Part shown: piece after piece, positions 26,244 through 35,700 of the stretch
Layout of the letters: each line of letters starts with the position of its first letter
Position numbering within the stretch: the stretch's first letter is position 1
NCBI GenBank assembly: GCA_000212915.1
Contig: CM001167.1
Span: forward strand, 607,780-671,779
Reading direction: 5' to 3'
Length of the DNA: 64,000 bases
Source of the DNA: Bacteroides coprosuis DSM 18011
GTDB taxonomy: Bacteria; Bacteroidota; Bacteroidia; Bacteroidales; Bacteroidaceae
The notes under the pieces: generated by a model
The model's input: the letters and a program-made list of their open reading frames with translations, nothing else
Told to the model about the DNA's origin: nothing
Database searches by the model: none
Program-made: the position numbers and the translations under genes

Positions 26244-27419
26244 TTAGTTTTCTGGGTAAAGAAGATAAGGCTTTCTCTGATTTTTAAAATTTGCTACATC
26301 CTCTTTCCACATAGATTCTATTTCTATTGCACTCTTACCAGCAATAATCATATCTTTAACATAATCAACGCCTATAAGTAGAGTGAAGAATCTTTTGAAA
26401 AAACTCTCTCCCATATTGAGGGTGTTGTAAGCATCAATAATATAGTCTAAGCTAACTTTTTTAATTTGTGCAGCCTCATCCAAAGACATTGTTCTTAAAT
26501 CAACACCGTAACATTGTTTATTCAAAAGAGGAGGGTTTTTGGCACCAGAGATACTTTTGGGTGTAAACGAGAAAATATATTTGTTTTTCATATCAGGATG
26601 GCCATATGCTTGAAATGGAAAATCAGTGCCACGTCCTAAACTCACAGGAGTTCCCTCAAATAAACAAATTGAAGGGTATAAATAGATAGATAACATATTA
26701 GGTAGGTTAGGAGATGGAGCTATTGGTAGTTGATAAAGTGAGTTATGTGTATAATTCTTACACTTGATAACTGTGAGGTCACACTTTTTATTAGTAGTTA
26801 GCCAACCTTCTCCTATACTCATCAGAGCTAATTCTCCCAATGTCATACCATGAACGATAGGAATAGGCAGATGACCTACTCCCGATTTGTTTTTCATATC
26901 AAGAATAGGACCATCTACATAGTGCCCATTAGGATTTGGTCTATCTAGTAGAACCACTTGTTTGTTGTTTACAGTACAAGCATCCATTAGTTTGACCATA
27001 GTGATGTAGTATGTGTAGAACCTTAACCCTACATCTTGTATGTCGATGACAAGTACATCAAATTGATTCATTGATTTTTTACTAGGCTTTCCATCTTTTC
27101 CGTCATATAGAGATAAGATGGGAACACCTGTTTTTATGTCTTTCGAACTTGAAATATGTTCTCCTGCATCAGCAGATCCTCTAAATCCATGTTCTGGAGA
27201 AAAGATCGCTGTTACGTTAAAATCATTCCCTATTAAGATATCTAAAATATGCTTATCTTTCACCATCCCTGTGTGATTGGAGTAAATGGCAACTCTTTTG
27301 TTCTGGAGTAGAGGGAAATATTCTGCGTACTGTTGAGCACCTACTTCTATAGAGGTGTCTTTCGAAAAGCAATTAAGTGTAAAAAGTAGACTAATTACTA
27401 TGAGGTACAGCTTTTTCAT
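26244..27419 (-). CDS. NamZ-type exo-beta-N-acetylmuramidase (DUF1343), copy 2
   Basis: 391 residues, signal peptide MKKLYLIVISLLFTLNCFSK. DUF1343 hallmarks are RVAIYSNHTGMV, FSPEHGFRG (SPEHG at 74-78), DVLVIDIQDVGLRFYTYYITM, LLDRPNPNGHYVDG and VHGMTLGELALM. It differs strongly from copy 1 in the loops (LDRPNPNG against LDRPNPLGG; GTPVSLGRGTDFPFQ here), suggesting a separate substrate length or peptide tolerance. It is the first gene of the long minus-strand operon. A candidate -7 element lies 30 nt upstream. Confidence 0.9.
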   Translation of the reverse strand: MKKLYLIVISLLFTLNCFSKDTSIEVGAQQYAEYFPLLQNKRVAIYSNHTGMVKDKHILDILIGNDFNVTAIFSPEHGFRGSADAGEHISSSKDIKTGVPILSLYDGKDGKPSKKSMNQFDVLVIDIQDVGLRFYTYYITMVKLMDACTVNNKQVVLLDRPNPNGHYVDGPILDMKNKSGVGHLPIPIVHGMTLGELALMSIGEGWLTTNKKCDLTVIKCKNYTHNSLYQLPIAPSPNLPNMLSIYLYPSICLFEGTPVSLGRGTDFPFQAYGHPDMKNKYIFSFTPKSISGAKNPPLLNKQCYGVDLRTMSLDEAAQIKKVSLDYIIDAYNTLNMGESFFKRFFTLLIGVDYVKDMIIAGKSAIEIESMWKEDVANFKNQRKPYLLYPEN

Positions 27420-27449
27420 CAGATTTAGATTTTGGGATTTTGATTACTA

Positions 27450-27457
27450 CAAATATA
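27450..27457 (-). promoter_or_regulatory. candidate promoter of the salvage operon
   Basis: Plus-strand CAAATATA reads TATATTTG on the minus strand, an exact fit to the Bacteroides -7 box TAnnTTTG, 30 nt before the ATG at 27419. No convincing -33 TTTG is present. The next gene upstream ends at 27641, so a promoter is expected here. Confidence 0.5.
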
Positions 27458-27588
27458 ATCTATATTTTAATATCGGTTACATCTATTTTGTTTTATTTAG
27501 AATTGTGTATTTATTTTAAATATTTAGATCTCTCATAGATAGAATAAAGGAGTACTATGTTTATCGGCAAAAAATCTCTCTCTTCTAT

Positions 27589-27626
27589 AAATAACAAATT
27601 AACTTGATCAAGCTAATTTGTTATTT
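27589..27626 (-). terminator. long inverted repeat after the GH9-CE4 gene
   Basis: aaataacaaatt (27589-27600) pairs with aatttgttattt (27615-27626), and the centre holds the 10-bp palindrome cttgatcaag. Together they make an almost perfect 38-nt inverted repeat with one mismatched pair. It begins 14 nt past the stop codon on the minus strand. A T run follows only after a further 15 nt or so, so it may be a terminator, an mRNA 3'-end stabiliser, or a protein site. Confidence 0.6.
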
Positions 27627-27640
27627 AATTCACATGTGTT

Positions 27641-30124
27641 TTATAATATGCTTTCCTCAACAGGGGTGATATTATAATTGTTCCTATGGAGATACTCTAT
27701 AAGTTTATTTAAATATTGGGAATAAAACTTATCTATTCGATCTGGATGAGTTCCAAAATGGACTAATAAAATAGCACCATTTAAATTATCTCTTTTCTCT
27801 AATTGAATTATACTCTCATAAATTTTTTTACTATTCTTATAGTTATTCATATCTGGTGTCGTATAGTCTGCATTTGAAAAACTATGTGGGGTAAAGTTTA
27901 CGATTTGCATACCTAACTGTTTAGTCCACGAAGAAATGTGCTTGTTATAATACTCATAAGAAGGTATAAATAAAGGACTAGGCTTTATATTTATTTCTAT
28001 TAATTTTTTGCAGCCATTAATGATGTCTTGATGAAATTCTTCTTTCTTAAGGAGTAATGAATCTCGGTTTTCCCACGAACAATATAGAAGATGTTTGTCT
28101 CCATGAGTACCTATATAATGTCCTTCACTAGAGATATCTTTAACTATCTGAGGATATTTTTCTACAAAGTTACCAGTGAAAAAGAAACTACTTTTAATAT
28201 TGTGCTTTTTTAAAGTCTGAATTATTTGTTTATAGCCATCAATATATTGGTCAGATGTAAATACTAAAGCAATATTTTTTTTAGAAGGATCGGTTCTTAC
28301 AATTCCTCCATCAATGTATTGATTTTTATCTGAATTGACATACTTATTCTTTTCTTGTCCCTCTCTTTCCATAGCGGATAAATAGTATGCAAAACTTGCA
28401 GTACCGTCCATTGTTGGTTCATTGGTAGAATAGTCTTGAAAATCATCATGGAATACAATATCCTTAGGTTGGAAGTATTTATAATCTTCACCATCTTTTA
28501 GATGTACTCCACGTAAGTTATTGAATATATTGGTATACACAGGTCCATCAACTAATCCTCCTGTTGTGTTTTGTGAGGTGTAAATAATAAAAGGCGAATG
28601 AGGGTGTTGTGGGTATATTCCATATAAAGGTACTTCTACTAACATACTAGAACCCCATGGGTTACATCCAAAAAGCCAATCTCTTAAAGATGCCTCCATT
28701 TCCTCATAGGTGGTATCGCCACTCAGCTCTCTATAAAGATGACATTGTGTAAGCATAGCTACAGTGAGATTATTAGAACACCATATGTGAGGAATGCCAT
28801 TTAAAAAAGGATTTGTTTGAGCCTTTTCATAGGTACGCTGGATACCAGATTTCATGTTTCGTATAAATTCGTTACTTACCTTATTGTCTTTATGTTTGGC
28901 TAGCCAGTAATGTCCCATATTCATAAAGGGGTACCATTGATAGTGTTTAGCACTGTCAGCTCCCATCCATGGAGTAATAGGCTCTTGTCTTCCGAACTCA
29001 ATTGCCTGATTTAAAAACTTTGTATTATTGGTTCTTTTGTATAGCTCAATAGCACCCAATTCCATGTCATCAACCCAGTTTATTTCTTCATATATATAAG
29101 GCGAGCGAACTGAGGCTGTCTGACAAACTCCAGGTTTATTTATACCTTCTTGATAGGCTGCTTCTGCTTTACGTCCTATTTCTGTGGCAAAGTCAGGATA
29201 GAATGGAGCTAAAATTTGAGAGCCTAAAGCAAAACAGGAAGCAAATTTGCCCGCTGTACTAGCAACACCTTGCGTTGCGTTTTCAAATTGTCCTCTTATT
29301 TGCTTTTCTCCAGAACAAAAATACACAGGCCTTCCTAAACCTTTTCCGTACCCATAATTTATAGTATCGTTATTTGGGAGACTCATGGCTATATGGTCTC
29401 TATCATCAGCAATTTGGTTATATAGTTCTCCTGGATTTGGGTTCATTTTATTTAGCCAGTCTAATCCCCATTTTATCTCATCAATTATGTCAGGTATTCC
29501 ATTTGGCTCTTGAACTCCATTGTCACCATAATTATCTTTAAAAGCTGTTGGATTAGCTGAATAAGCAAACATCATTTGGTAAATAGCATTAGCTGAAGTT
29601 GTTGTGTATTGTAAGTAGTCTCCAGCATCATGCCATCCCCCTTTGACATTAATATATTGTCCATTTTTTGTTGGATGGTAGATGATATAGCCATCATGAG
29701 TATGGCAGCTGTCTTGAACTAAAGGATTATAACCACATCTTTGCTGTCTCATATAAATAAGAAGTTGGTCGGCAGTTCCCTTGTAAACTTCATTGTTGAT
29801 AGGAAAAATGGGGGAGGTTCCTTTCTCTGTTTGTATGTAGAAGCTACCTTCTTTATTAAATTCGCTGAAGTCAATTCGAAACGTCTGTTTCATATTGCCC
29901 ATTGGCCCGGTAGCTTGAATTTTATTAAAGGAGTATACTTTTTTATTTGTAAAAGCATCAACTAAATAGCAATCTTGAAAGGTATCACTGTCATCTTTAA
30001 GTACAACTGCTATTTTTTTTAAGTGAGGCATATATCCTAGCTGATTAATTCGAATCCATTCTTTTGAATAGACTTGGATACATAGACTTAATAGGAATAC
30101 TTGGATTAATATGAGCTTTTTCAT
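27641..30124 (-). CDS. GH9 glycoside hydrolase fused to a CE4-like polysaccharide deacetylase domain
   Basis: 827 residues, signal peptide to about residue 20. Residues 22-110 are the Ig-like N-terminal domain of GH9 (CelD_N: WIRINQLGYMPHLKKIAVV). The GH9 catalytic barrel follows, with GGWHDAGDY (D166, D169; nucleophile-water residues) and the general-acid region STNEPTMDG (Glu near 568). From about 615 a NodB/CE4-like domain begins (KKNIALVFTSDQYIDG) with metal motif H674-G-D-K-H678 and KPSPLFIPSYEYY. The first CE4 motif is TSDQ rather than TFDD, so activity may be altered. GH9 includes exo-glucosaminidases as well as cellulases; the deacetylase fusion favours an amino-sugar glycan. It lies directly downstream of SusCD, separated by a strong hairpin. 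Confidence 0.88.
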   Translation of the reverse strand: MKKLILIQVFLLSLCIQVYSKEWIRINQLGYMPHLKKIAVVLKDDSDTFQDCYLVDAFTNKKVYSFNKIQATGPMGNMKQTFRIDFSEFNKEGSFYIQTEKGTSPIFPINNEVYKGTADQLLIYMRQQRCGYNPLVQDSCHTHDGYIIYHPTKNGQYINVKGGWHDAGDYLQYTTTSANAIYQMMFAYSANPTAFKDNYGDNGVQEPNGIPDIIDEIKWGLDWLNKMNPNPGELYNQIADDRDHIAMSLPNNDTINYGYGKGLGRPVYFCSGEKQIRGQFENATQGVASTAGKFASCFALGSQILAPFYPDFATEIGRKAEAAYQEGINKPGVCQTASVRSPYIYEEINWVDDMELGAIELYKRTNNTKFLNQAIEFGRQEPITPWMGADSAKHYQWYPFMNMGHYWLAKHKDNKVSNEFIRNMKSGIQRTYEKAQTNPFLNGIPHIWCSNNLTVAMLTQCHLYRELSGDTTYEEMEASLRDWLFGCNPWGSSMLVEVPLYGIYPQHPHSPFIIYTSQNTTGGLVDGPVYTNIFNNLRGVHLKDGEDYKYFQPKDIVFHDDFQDYSTNEPTMDGTASFAYYLSAMEREGQEKNKYVNSDKNQYIDGGIVRTDPSKKNIALVFTSDQYIDGYKQIIQTLKKHNIKSSFFFTGNFVEKYPQIVKDISSEGHYIGTHGDKHLLYCSWENRDSLLLKKEEFHQDIINGCKKLIEINIKPSPLFIPSYEYYNKHISSWTKQLGMQIVNFTPHSFSNADYTTPDMNNYKNSKKIYESIIQLEKRDNLNGAILLVHFGTHPDRIDKFYSQYLNKLIEYLHRNNYNITPVEESIL

Positions 30125-30132
30125 AATGTATT

Positions 30133-30168
30133 AAAAAAAAGAAATGGGTGCCAGCTGGCACCCATTTC
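30133..30168 (-). terminator. strong terminator/attenuator between SusD and GH9-CE4
   Basis: A perfect 28-nt palindrome at 30141-30168 (gaaatgggtgccag paired with ctggcacccatttc) followed on the minus strand by eight T (30133-30140). It lies 30 nt after the susD-like stop codon. The T run ends only 8 nt before the GH9 start codon, so the GH9 gene must be read by passage through this structure. Confidence 0.88.
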
Positions 30169-30198
30169 AATTGGTTTGTTAAGATTTTTTTTTGATTT

Positions 30199-32040
30199 TT
30201 ACCAACCCTGGGTCTGAGTTAATTTAGATCCTTTATCTGCGTATTGTTCAATTTGTGCCTGACCAATAGGAGACAAATAAGATCTATCTGTAAAGGAGTC
30301 TCTTGCTTTTGCATTTTCAGGAACATAGAACCCTATCATCTTGTCTCTATTAGTTCCATCATAAGTGATTTTTACTCCATCTTCATTGACTACTTGAACT
30401 GCTCTTGGTTTACCTTCCTTGTCTTCCAGTATTTCTGGTAACTCTTCAGGTACATTAATCCATAAGCCTAGCATTGTATTAGGATATTTTTCATTATTCA
30501 TATAGTCTAACTTTTTCCATCGTTTGATGTCTAGAAGTCTAGAATATTCAAATACAAACTCCATTCGTCTTTCTCTTCTGATTTCCCAAAGAAGAGGAGA
30601 TACTTCTGAATCCCTATTGGGGTCAAAAGCGTCATTGATTTCAGAAAGTTTCATTGGAGCTGTTTTTTGTACTCCTTTATTTATAGCGACCTCATCTAAA
30701 TCTCTGTTTCTGATTAAGTTGATAGATTTATCGATATCAGCTTGAGTAATAGCAGGTCCTCCAATCGTTGCTAATTCAGCTTTGATCTCAATCCAATTCA
30801 GTAAAACTTCAGCATAGCGTAATACCGGATAGTCATTGTCGTTGCTTACACTGCCATATTGGGGAGGAATATTACCTGAATTCCAATATGTTGGCCCAAC
30901 TCTATCAATAAACTTGCTAGCATATAATAAGGTTGCTGATTGTACTTTAGGATGATCTATAAATGTTGATTCAAAACGAGGATCTCTTGTTTTAATCATG
31001 TTCTTGATGTCAAGTTTATTAGCATCAGCAACAGATGAATTTAGATAAGGTTTTCCATCATTGCAAATAAATGATTGAGCAAGAGCTAAGTTTGGTGCTG
31101 ATACTTGAGCTTCATATGCATTTGAATAAGATGCTATATGATGTGTAACACCTTTACTTGCATCATAATGACGATAAAGTATGACTTCTTTGTGACCTTT
31201 TAAATCAAAAGAGCCAAATAGGCTTTTGTAGTCACCAGAAATTTCATATTTGCCACTATTCATAATAAACTCAGAAGCTTCTTGAGCAAAAGAAAGATAT
31301 TTTTTTGCTAGCTCATTATCTCCTTGATGATATTTTACCCATGTTCCTTCAAAAAGCATGATTCTCGAGATGAAAGCAGCAGCAATATATTTATTAACAC
31401 TAGGTTCTCCATCATCAAGTCTAATGTTGTCAAAAGCATATTTAAAATCTTCATAAGCTTGAGCCATAACTTCATTACGTGGAGCTCGATCTTTCCACAT
31501 TTCTTGATAATTAGAGTTATCAAAAGGTTTTGTATAAAGAGGAATATCCCCAAATACGCTGGTTAATCGATGATACTCAAAACCCCTGAAAAATTTAGCT
31601 ACACCAAGCCAATGGTTGTAGGCCTCTTCGGATATTAGGTTTTTCATCCTATTTTCTATCCTGTCTATAAATATATTGGATTTTTTAATCCATGCAAAAT
31701 TCCAATTTGGACCAACATATTGTGTTAACCATTCAGTGCTTAATGCTTCACTTCCTCTGCTACTTGGAATGGAGTTTTCAAAGTTTGTTTGCTTTCCAAC
31801 TGAGGCGAAATCGTCTGCAAAATAGTATCCTCTTAGGGGTGTGTATTGCGATGACCAACCGCTATTATATCCTACAAAATACTGTGGAAAATAGTGATTT
31901 GTATAAAGTCTTAAGTCTGTTTCTGTTTTCCAATAATTGTCATCTGTTGGTTTTGTTTTTTCAGGTCTGTCTAAGACATCATTACATCCTGAAAAAATTA
32001 AAGCTGATATTGCTAAGAAATGTATAAAATATTTTTTCAT
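30199..32040 (-). CDS. SusD-like surface glycan-binding lipoprotein
   Basis: 613 residues; lipobox ALIFSGC with Cys19. The RagB/SusD family is clear from the N-terminal NDVLDRPEKTKPTDDNYWKTETDLRLYTN, the TPR-like middle (RFFRGFEYHRLTSVFGDIPLYTKPFDN), and the C-terminal VLRYAEVLLNWIEIKAELATIG and LLWEIRRERRMEFVFEYSRLLDIKRWKKL. SusD caps the SusC barrel at the cell surface and captures oligosaccharides. The gene lies 10 nt behind the SusC-like gene. The ligand is not evident. Context (GH9-CE4, amino-sugar kinase, peptidoglycan operon) points to a GlcNAc/GlcN- or MurNAc-containing glycan. Confidence 0.93.
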   Translation of the reverse strand: MKKYFIHFLAISALIFSGCNDVLDRPEKTKPTDDNYWKTETDLRLYTNHYFPQYFVGYNSGWSSQYTPLRGYYFADDFASVGKQTNFENSIPSSRGSEALSTEWLTQYVGPNWNFAWIKKSNIFIDRIENRMKNLISEEAYNHWLGVAKFFRGFEYHRLTSVFGDIPLYTKPFDNSNYQEMWKDRAPRNEVMAQAYEDFKYAFDNIRLDDGEPSVNKYIAAAFISRIMLFEGTWVKYHQGDNELAKKYLSFAQEASEFIMNSGKYEISGDYKSLFGSFDLKGHKEVILYRHYDASKGVTHHIASYSNAYEAQVSAPNLALAQSFICNDGKPYLNSSVADANKLDIKNMIKTRDPRFESTFIDHPKVQSATLLYASKFIDRVGPTYWNSGNIPPQYGSVSNDNDYPVLRYAEVLLNWIEIKAELATIGGPAITQADIDKSINLIRNRDLDEVAINKGVQKTAPMKLSEINDAFDPNRDSEVSPLLWEIRRERRMEFVFEYSRLLDIKRWKKLDYMNNEKYPNTMLGLWINVPEELPEILEDKEGKPRAVQVVNEDGVKITYDGTNRDKMIGFYVPENAKARDSFTDRSYLSPIGQAQIEQYADKGSKLTQTQGW

Positions 32041-32050
32041 GATAATTCCT

Positions 32051-35000
32051 TTAGAAGTTTAGTTGAACACCAAAAGATACATTTTTGAAGGTAGGAGCAC
32101 CTACACCTGTTCTTCCAGAGTTGTAATTGTCACTGTTAAACATCGAGAATCCCTGAACTTCTTCAGGGTCTATAGGCAGACCTCTTAGATTATCAAATGT
32201 AAAGAAGTTTTCGAGAGCTAAATAAACTCTTGCTTTTTGCATTTTTACTTTACTAGTAATGTGCATTGGTAGAGTATAACCTAATGTGATATTTTTGATT
32301 CTAAAATAAGACATGTCTAATAGGTATTTTGACTGTTGTACCATGTTGTATTTGTCATTACTACCAGATTGATTAAAGGGTCTAGGGTAATAAGCATTGG
32401 GCCTGTCTTCTTTCCAATAATCTTTAGCAAATGTTTCTGGCATAGCCCCATCTGAAGAGTTGTATCCAGGGATTGCTAAGAATCCATTACCCCAAACTTG
32501 TCTTTTTCCCACACCTTGCATAAAAATAGAAAAATCAAAACCTTTAAAGTCTGCTCCTAACCTGATTCCATACTCATATCTTGGAGTGCTATTCCCTATA
32601 ACTTTTCTATCTCCAGCATTATCTATAGAGTTTGATCCAGAATCGATTTTTCCATCACCATCTAGGTCTTTAAATTTAACATCACCAGGTCCGAATATAA
32701 AATCTCCACTTTGTAGATAATCTTGGTAAATGGCATTAGGATCTTTAAGTTTATTTACAATTTTAGCTCCAGGAGTTCCTTTTGCTACTTCTTTCCCATT
32801 AAGTGCATAAGTTTGTTCTATTTTATCTCCGTTATAGATAAAGTCATCTTTTTGATATAATCTATCCGTAGCATAACCCCAAATTTCTCCATATTTTTTG
32901 CCGACATACCAGTCATTGATACTTTTAGTGTCGCTGTATTTTGTTATTTCAGTTTGAGCATCAGATAGTGTAACCATAGCATTAACGCCCAATCCGTTTT
33001 CAAATCTATGATTGTAGTCAATAGCTAGCTCCCAACCTCTTGATCTTAATGAGCCATAGTTCCCTTTAGGCGCTCCTTGACCGAAAGAGTAAGAAACCTC
33101 ACTTGGAACAATCATGTTTTTTGTATCTCTTTGATACCAGTCAAAACTTAGACCTAATTCTCCATCAAGGAATCTAGTGTCTAACCCTAAATTTAATGTA
33201 GTTATGTCTTGCCAAGAGATATTTGCATCAATAGCGCTAGGAATGCCTGTGTATGTTAGCTTTTGGCCACTGTAGTCTAGCCAAGAACTTTCACCAATAG
33301 GTAGAAAAGAGGTGTATAGTGTATTTGGTACTGTTTGATCACCAATCATCCCCCATGAGCCTCTAACTTTAAAGAAAGAAAGAATTGACTTACTCCAATC
33401 CATCCAAGATTCTTCAGAGAGGATCCATCCTGCAGAGAATGATGGGAATGCTCTCCATCTTAAATCTTTAGGGAATTTGGAGGTCCCGTCATATCTAATA
33501 TTTGCTTCTAATAAATATTTGTTAGCAAAAGAATAGTTAACTCTTCCAAAAAAGCCAAGTTGACCGTCCCAAATATTTCCTCCACTAGATTCTTGTTGTC
33601 CAACAGCTAAATCAAACTGAGGATTAGTTATATCTGTTAAATCTTTTTTTCTTGACCAATTGTAGGTTTCATCATAGGTAACCCTATTCATACCCGCCAT
33701 AAATTTGAATTTATGGAGTTCACTTAGTTCTAAGTTATAATTAGTTACAATATTAAGTGTTTTTCTTTTACCATTGGCTACTCTTCTATAAATATGATCG
33801 GGATTCGAGCCATGTGATGTATATTCTACTAAGCTTAATTTCTGTGCAGGCATAGCTCCTGGAGTTCCTGAATCAACTACTGCTCCAGTGTTGTCTACAT
33901 ATATTTGATTCCCATTACTATCAAGTTTCGGTATAGCTCCACCCCATGATTGTAGTGCTGTGTATCTGGTTCCTCCTTCATTGATAATATTATCTTCACC
34001 AGCATATGTGTAATCAACATCTAGAGTCCAATCTTTCATTATATTGAAGGTCGCTCCTAGGTTTATATTAGTATAGTTCCATTCTCTTTTGGCTGTATTC
34101 GCTTGAGATAATTCAGAGTGTGGACTTCTTATTATATCTCCTTCATCATCATAGCCTAAAGGCATATTGCTTCCCCATCTATATAAGTATAACCACTGGT
34201 CTGCAGTAGTTGAGCTTGTAGAATAAGCATACCTTTTCTCTCTCTTAGAATATATTGCTCCAGCACGCACTGTTACATATTTATTAATTTCTGTGCTTAA
34301 TTTTATGGACGCATTATATCTCTTAAAATCGTCTTTTTTTGCAGGTTTGTTAATACCATCTTGGTCAAGATAACCTAGACCTACATTATAAGTAGTTTTG
34401 CCGCTTTTGCCATTAAGAGATAGGTTGTGTGTCATTGATGGAGCCCATTCTCTAATCATATAATCATATGGATCATAAGTTCTCAATCCAATTTTTCTTT
34501 TTTGACTATCCACATACCAGTCACGTCCGTATACCATTGGGTCATTTGGACCTAATTTCCCTCCATAGTTTTTATCCCATTCTCTAGCAAGTTCTAGACC
34601 TTCTTCTGTCATCTGAAAGAAAGCACCAGACACTGCAGCTCCAGGGCCTTTTACTCTTTTTGAGGCATCAATTGAATACTCTAAACCATTCAGTCTAGCC
34701 ATATCCATTTTCTTTGAAATATTTTGCCAAGAAAATGTTCCTGAATAGCTTACATTAACGCTCTCTGTTTTTGCTCCTTTTTTTGTTGTAATCAAGATTA
34801 CACCAAATGCACCTTTTGCTCCATAGATTGAAGCTGATGCTGCATCTTTTAGAACTGATATTGATTCAATATCATCAGAGTTTACCATTTGTAAACTTGG
34901 AATTTCAACGTTGTCTAGTAAGATCAATGGAGAGGATCCACCATCAAGCGAGCCTATTTGACCACGAATTTTAATTGTTGGATCTGAACCCAACTCACCA

Positions 35001-35533
35001 CTTGGTACAGCGATAGAAAGCCCCGGTGTTGTACCTTGAAGTCCACGTCCTACGTCTGATACAGGGCGTCCACCAAGAGTTTTTTCTATATCAACCGAAG
35101 CTACTGCACCTGTTAAGTTTTCTTTCTTTTGAGCACCATAACCGACAACAACAACCTCGTCTAGTAGCTCTGAGTCTTCTTTTAGAGTTATTTTTAGATT
35201 GTTTTGTGCTTTTGTTTCAATTGCTTTAAAGCCTATATAGCTAATTTGTAGTGTAGCCCCAGGCTTTACATTAATAGAGAAATTTCCATCAATATCGGTT
35301 ATTGTACCGTTTGATGTGCCTTTTTCAAGGATACTAGCTCCTATTACGGGTTCACCGCTAGCATCTTTCACTTGACCTTTAATAAGTGTCTTTTGCTGAT
35401 CTATACTATATTCAGTAGTATGATTAGTATTAGCTGCAATTGCAATGTTACTACTTGTGATAAATCCTGTAGCACATATTGCAACGAGGAGTGTTTTAAG
35501 ATTTAGTCCTCGTCTTCTGTGTTTTTCAACCAT
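32051..35533 (-). CDS. SusC-like TonB-dependent outer-membrane transporter
   Basis: 1160 residues. An N-terminal signal region is followed by a carboxypeptidase-D regulatory-like domain (LIKGQVKDASGEPVIGASILEKGTSNGTITDIDGNFSI, about 46-130). The SusC signature and TonB box region is DEVVVVGYGAQKKENLTGAV, followed by a plug domain (DVGRGLQGTTPGLSI, DDIESISVLKDAASASIYGAKGAFGVILITTKKG) and a 22-strand barrel ending in FKNVSFGVQLNF. With the SusD-like lipoprotein it forms a pedal-bin importer energised by TonB. No anti-sigma-type extension is seen, so no ECF-sigma signalling role is suggested. Confidence 0.95.
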   Translation of the reverse strand: MVEKHRRRGLNLKTLLVAICATGFITSSNIAIAANTNHTTEYSIDQQKTLIKGQVKDASGEPVIGASILEKGTSNGTITDIDGNFSINVKPGATLQISYIGFKAIETKAQNNLKITLKEDSELLDEVVVVGYGAQKKENLTGAVASVDIEKTLGGRPVSDVGRGLQGTTPGLSIAVPSGELGSDPTIKIRGQIGSLDGGSSPLILLDNVEIPSLQMVNSDDIESISVLKDAASASIYGAKGAFGVILITTKKGAKTESVNVSYSGTFSWQNISKKMDMARLNGLEYSIDASKRVKGPGAAVSGAFFQMTEEGLELAREWDKNYGGKLGPNDPMVYGRDWYVDSQKRKIGLRTYDPYDYMIREWAPSMTHNLSLNGKSGKTTYNVGLGYLDQDGINKPAKKDDFKRYNASIKLSTEINKYVTVRAGAIYSKREKRYAYSTSSTTADQWLYLYRWGSNMPLGYDDEGDIIRSPHSELSQANTAKREWNYTNINLGATFNIMKDWTLDVDYTYAGEDNIINEGGTRYTALQSWGGAIPKLDSNGNQIYVDNTGAVVDSGTPGAMPAQKLSLVEYTSHGSNPDHIYRRVANGKRKTLNIVTNYNLELSELHKFKFMAGMNRVTYDETYNWSRKKDLTDITNPQFDLAVGQQESSGGNIWDGQLGFFGRVNYSFANKYLLEANIRYDGTSKFPKDLRWRAFPSFSAGWILSEESWMDWSKSILSFFKVRGSWGMIGDQTVPNTLYTSFLPIGESSWLDYSGQKLTYTGIPSAIDANISWQDITTLNLGLDTRFLDGELGLSFDWYQRDTKNMIVPSEVSYSFGQGAPKGNYGSLRSRGWELAIDYNHRFENGLGVNAMVTLSDAQTEITKYSDTKSINDWYVGKKYGEIWGYATDRLYQKDDFIYNGDKIEQTYALNGKEVAKGTPGAKIVNKLKDPNAIYQDYLQSGDFIFGPGDVKFKDLDGDGKIDSGSNSIDNAGDRKVIGNSTPRYEYGIRLGADFKGFDFSIFMQGVGKRQVWGNGFLAIPGYNSSDGAMPETFAKDYWKEDRPNAYYPRPFNQSGSNDKYNMVQQSKYLLDMSYFRIKNITLGYTLPMHITSKVKMQKARVYLALENFFTFDNLRGLPIDPEEVQGFSMFNSDNYNSGRTGVGAPTFKNVSFGVQLNF

Positions 35534-35663
35534 AAAAGATTAATATTTATAAGTGATTATTACGTTTTTAGCGAAAACGGATAGTACAGTGTTAGATTAA
35601 AGTGTTTTCATAGGCTTTGTTAATGTTTAGTGTTTATTGTTTAATATTATTAACATTTAAGGG

Positions 35664-35689
35664 TAAAAAAAGAGTGTATCTACTCTTTT
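35664..35689 (-). terminator. hairpin plus T run between the kinase and SusC genes
   Basis: aaaagagt (35668-35675) pairs with actctttt (35682-35689) across a 6-nt loop; on the minus strand seven T follow. It lies 77 nt behind the kinase stop codon and would end that transcript. It is also just downstream of the candidate SusC -7 box, so it may work as a leader attenuator instead. Confidence 0.65.
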
Positions 35690-35700
35690 GAGCTTCTTCA

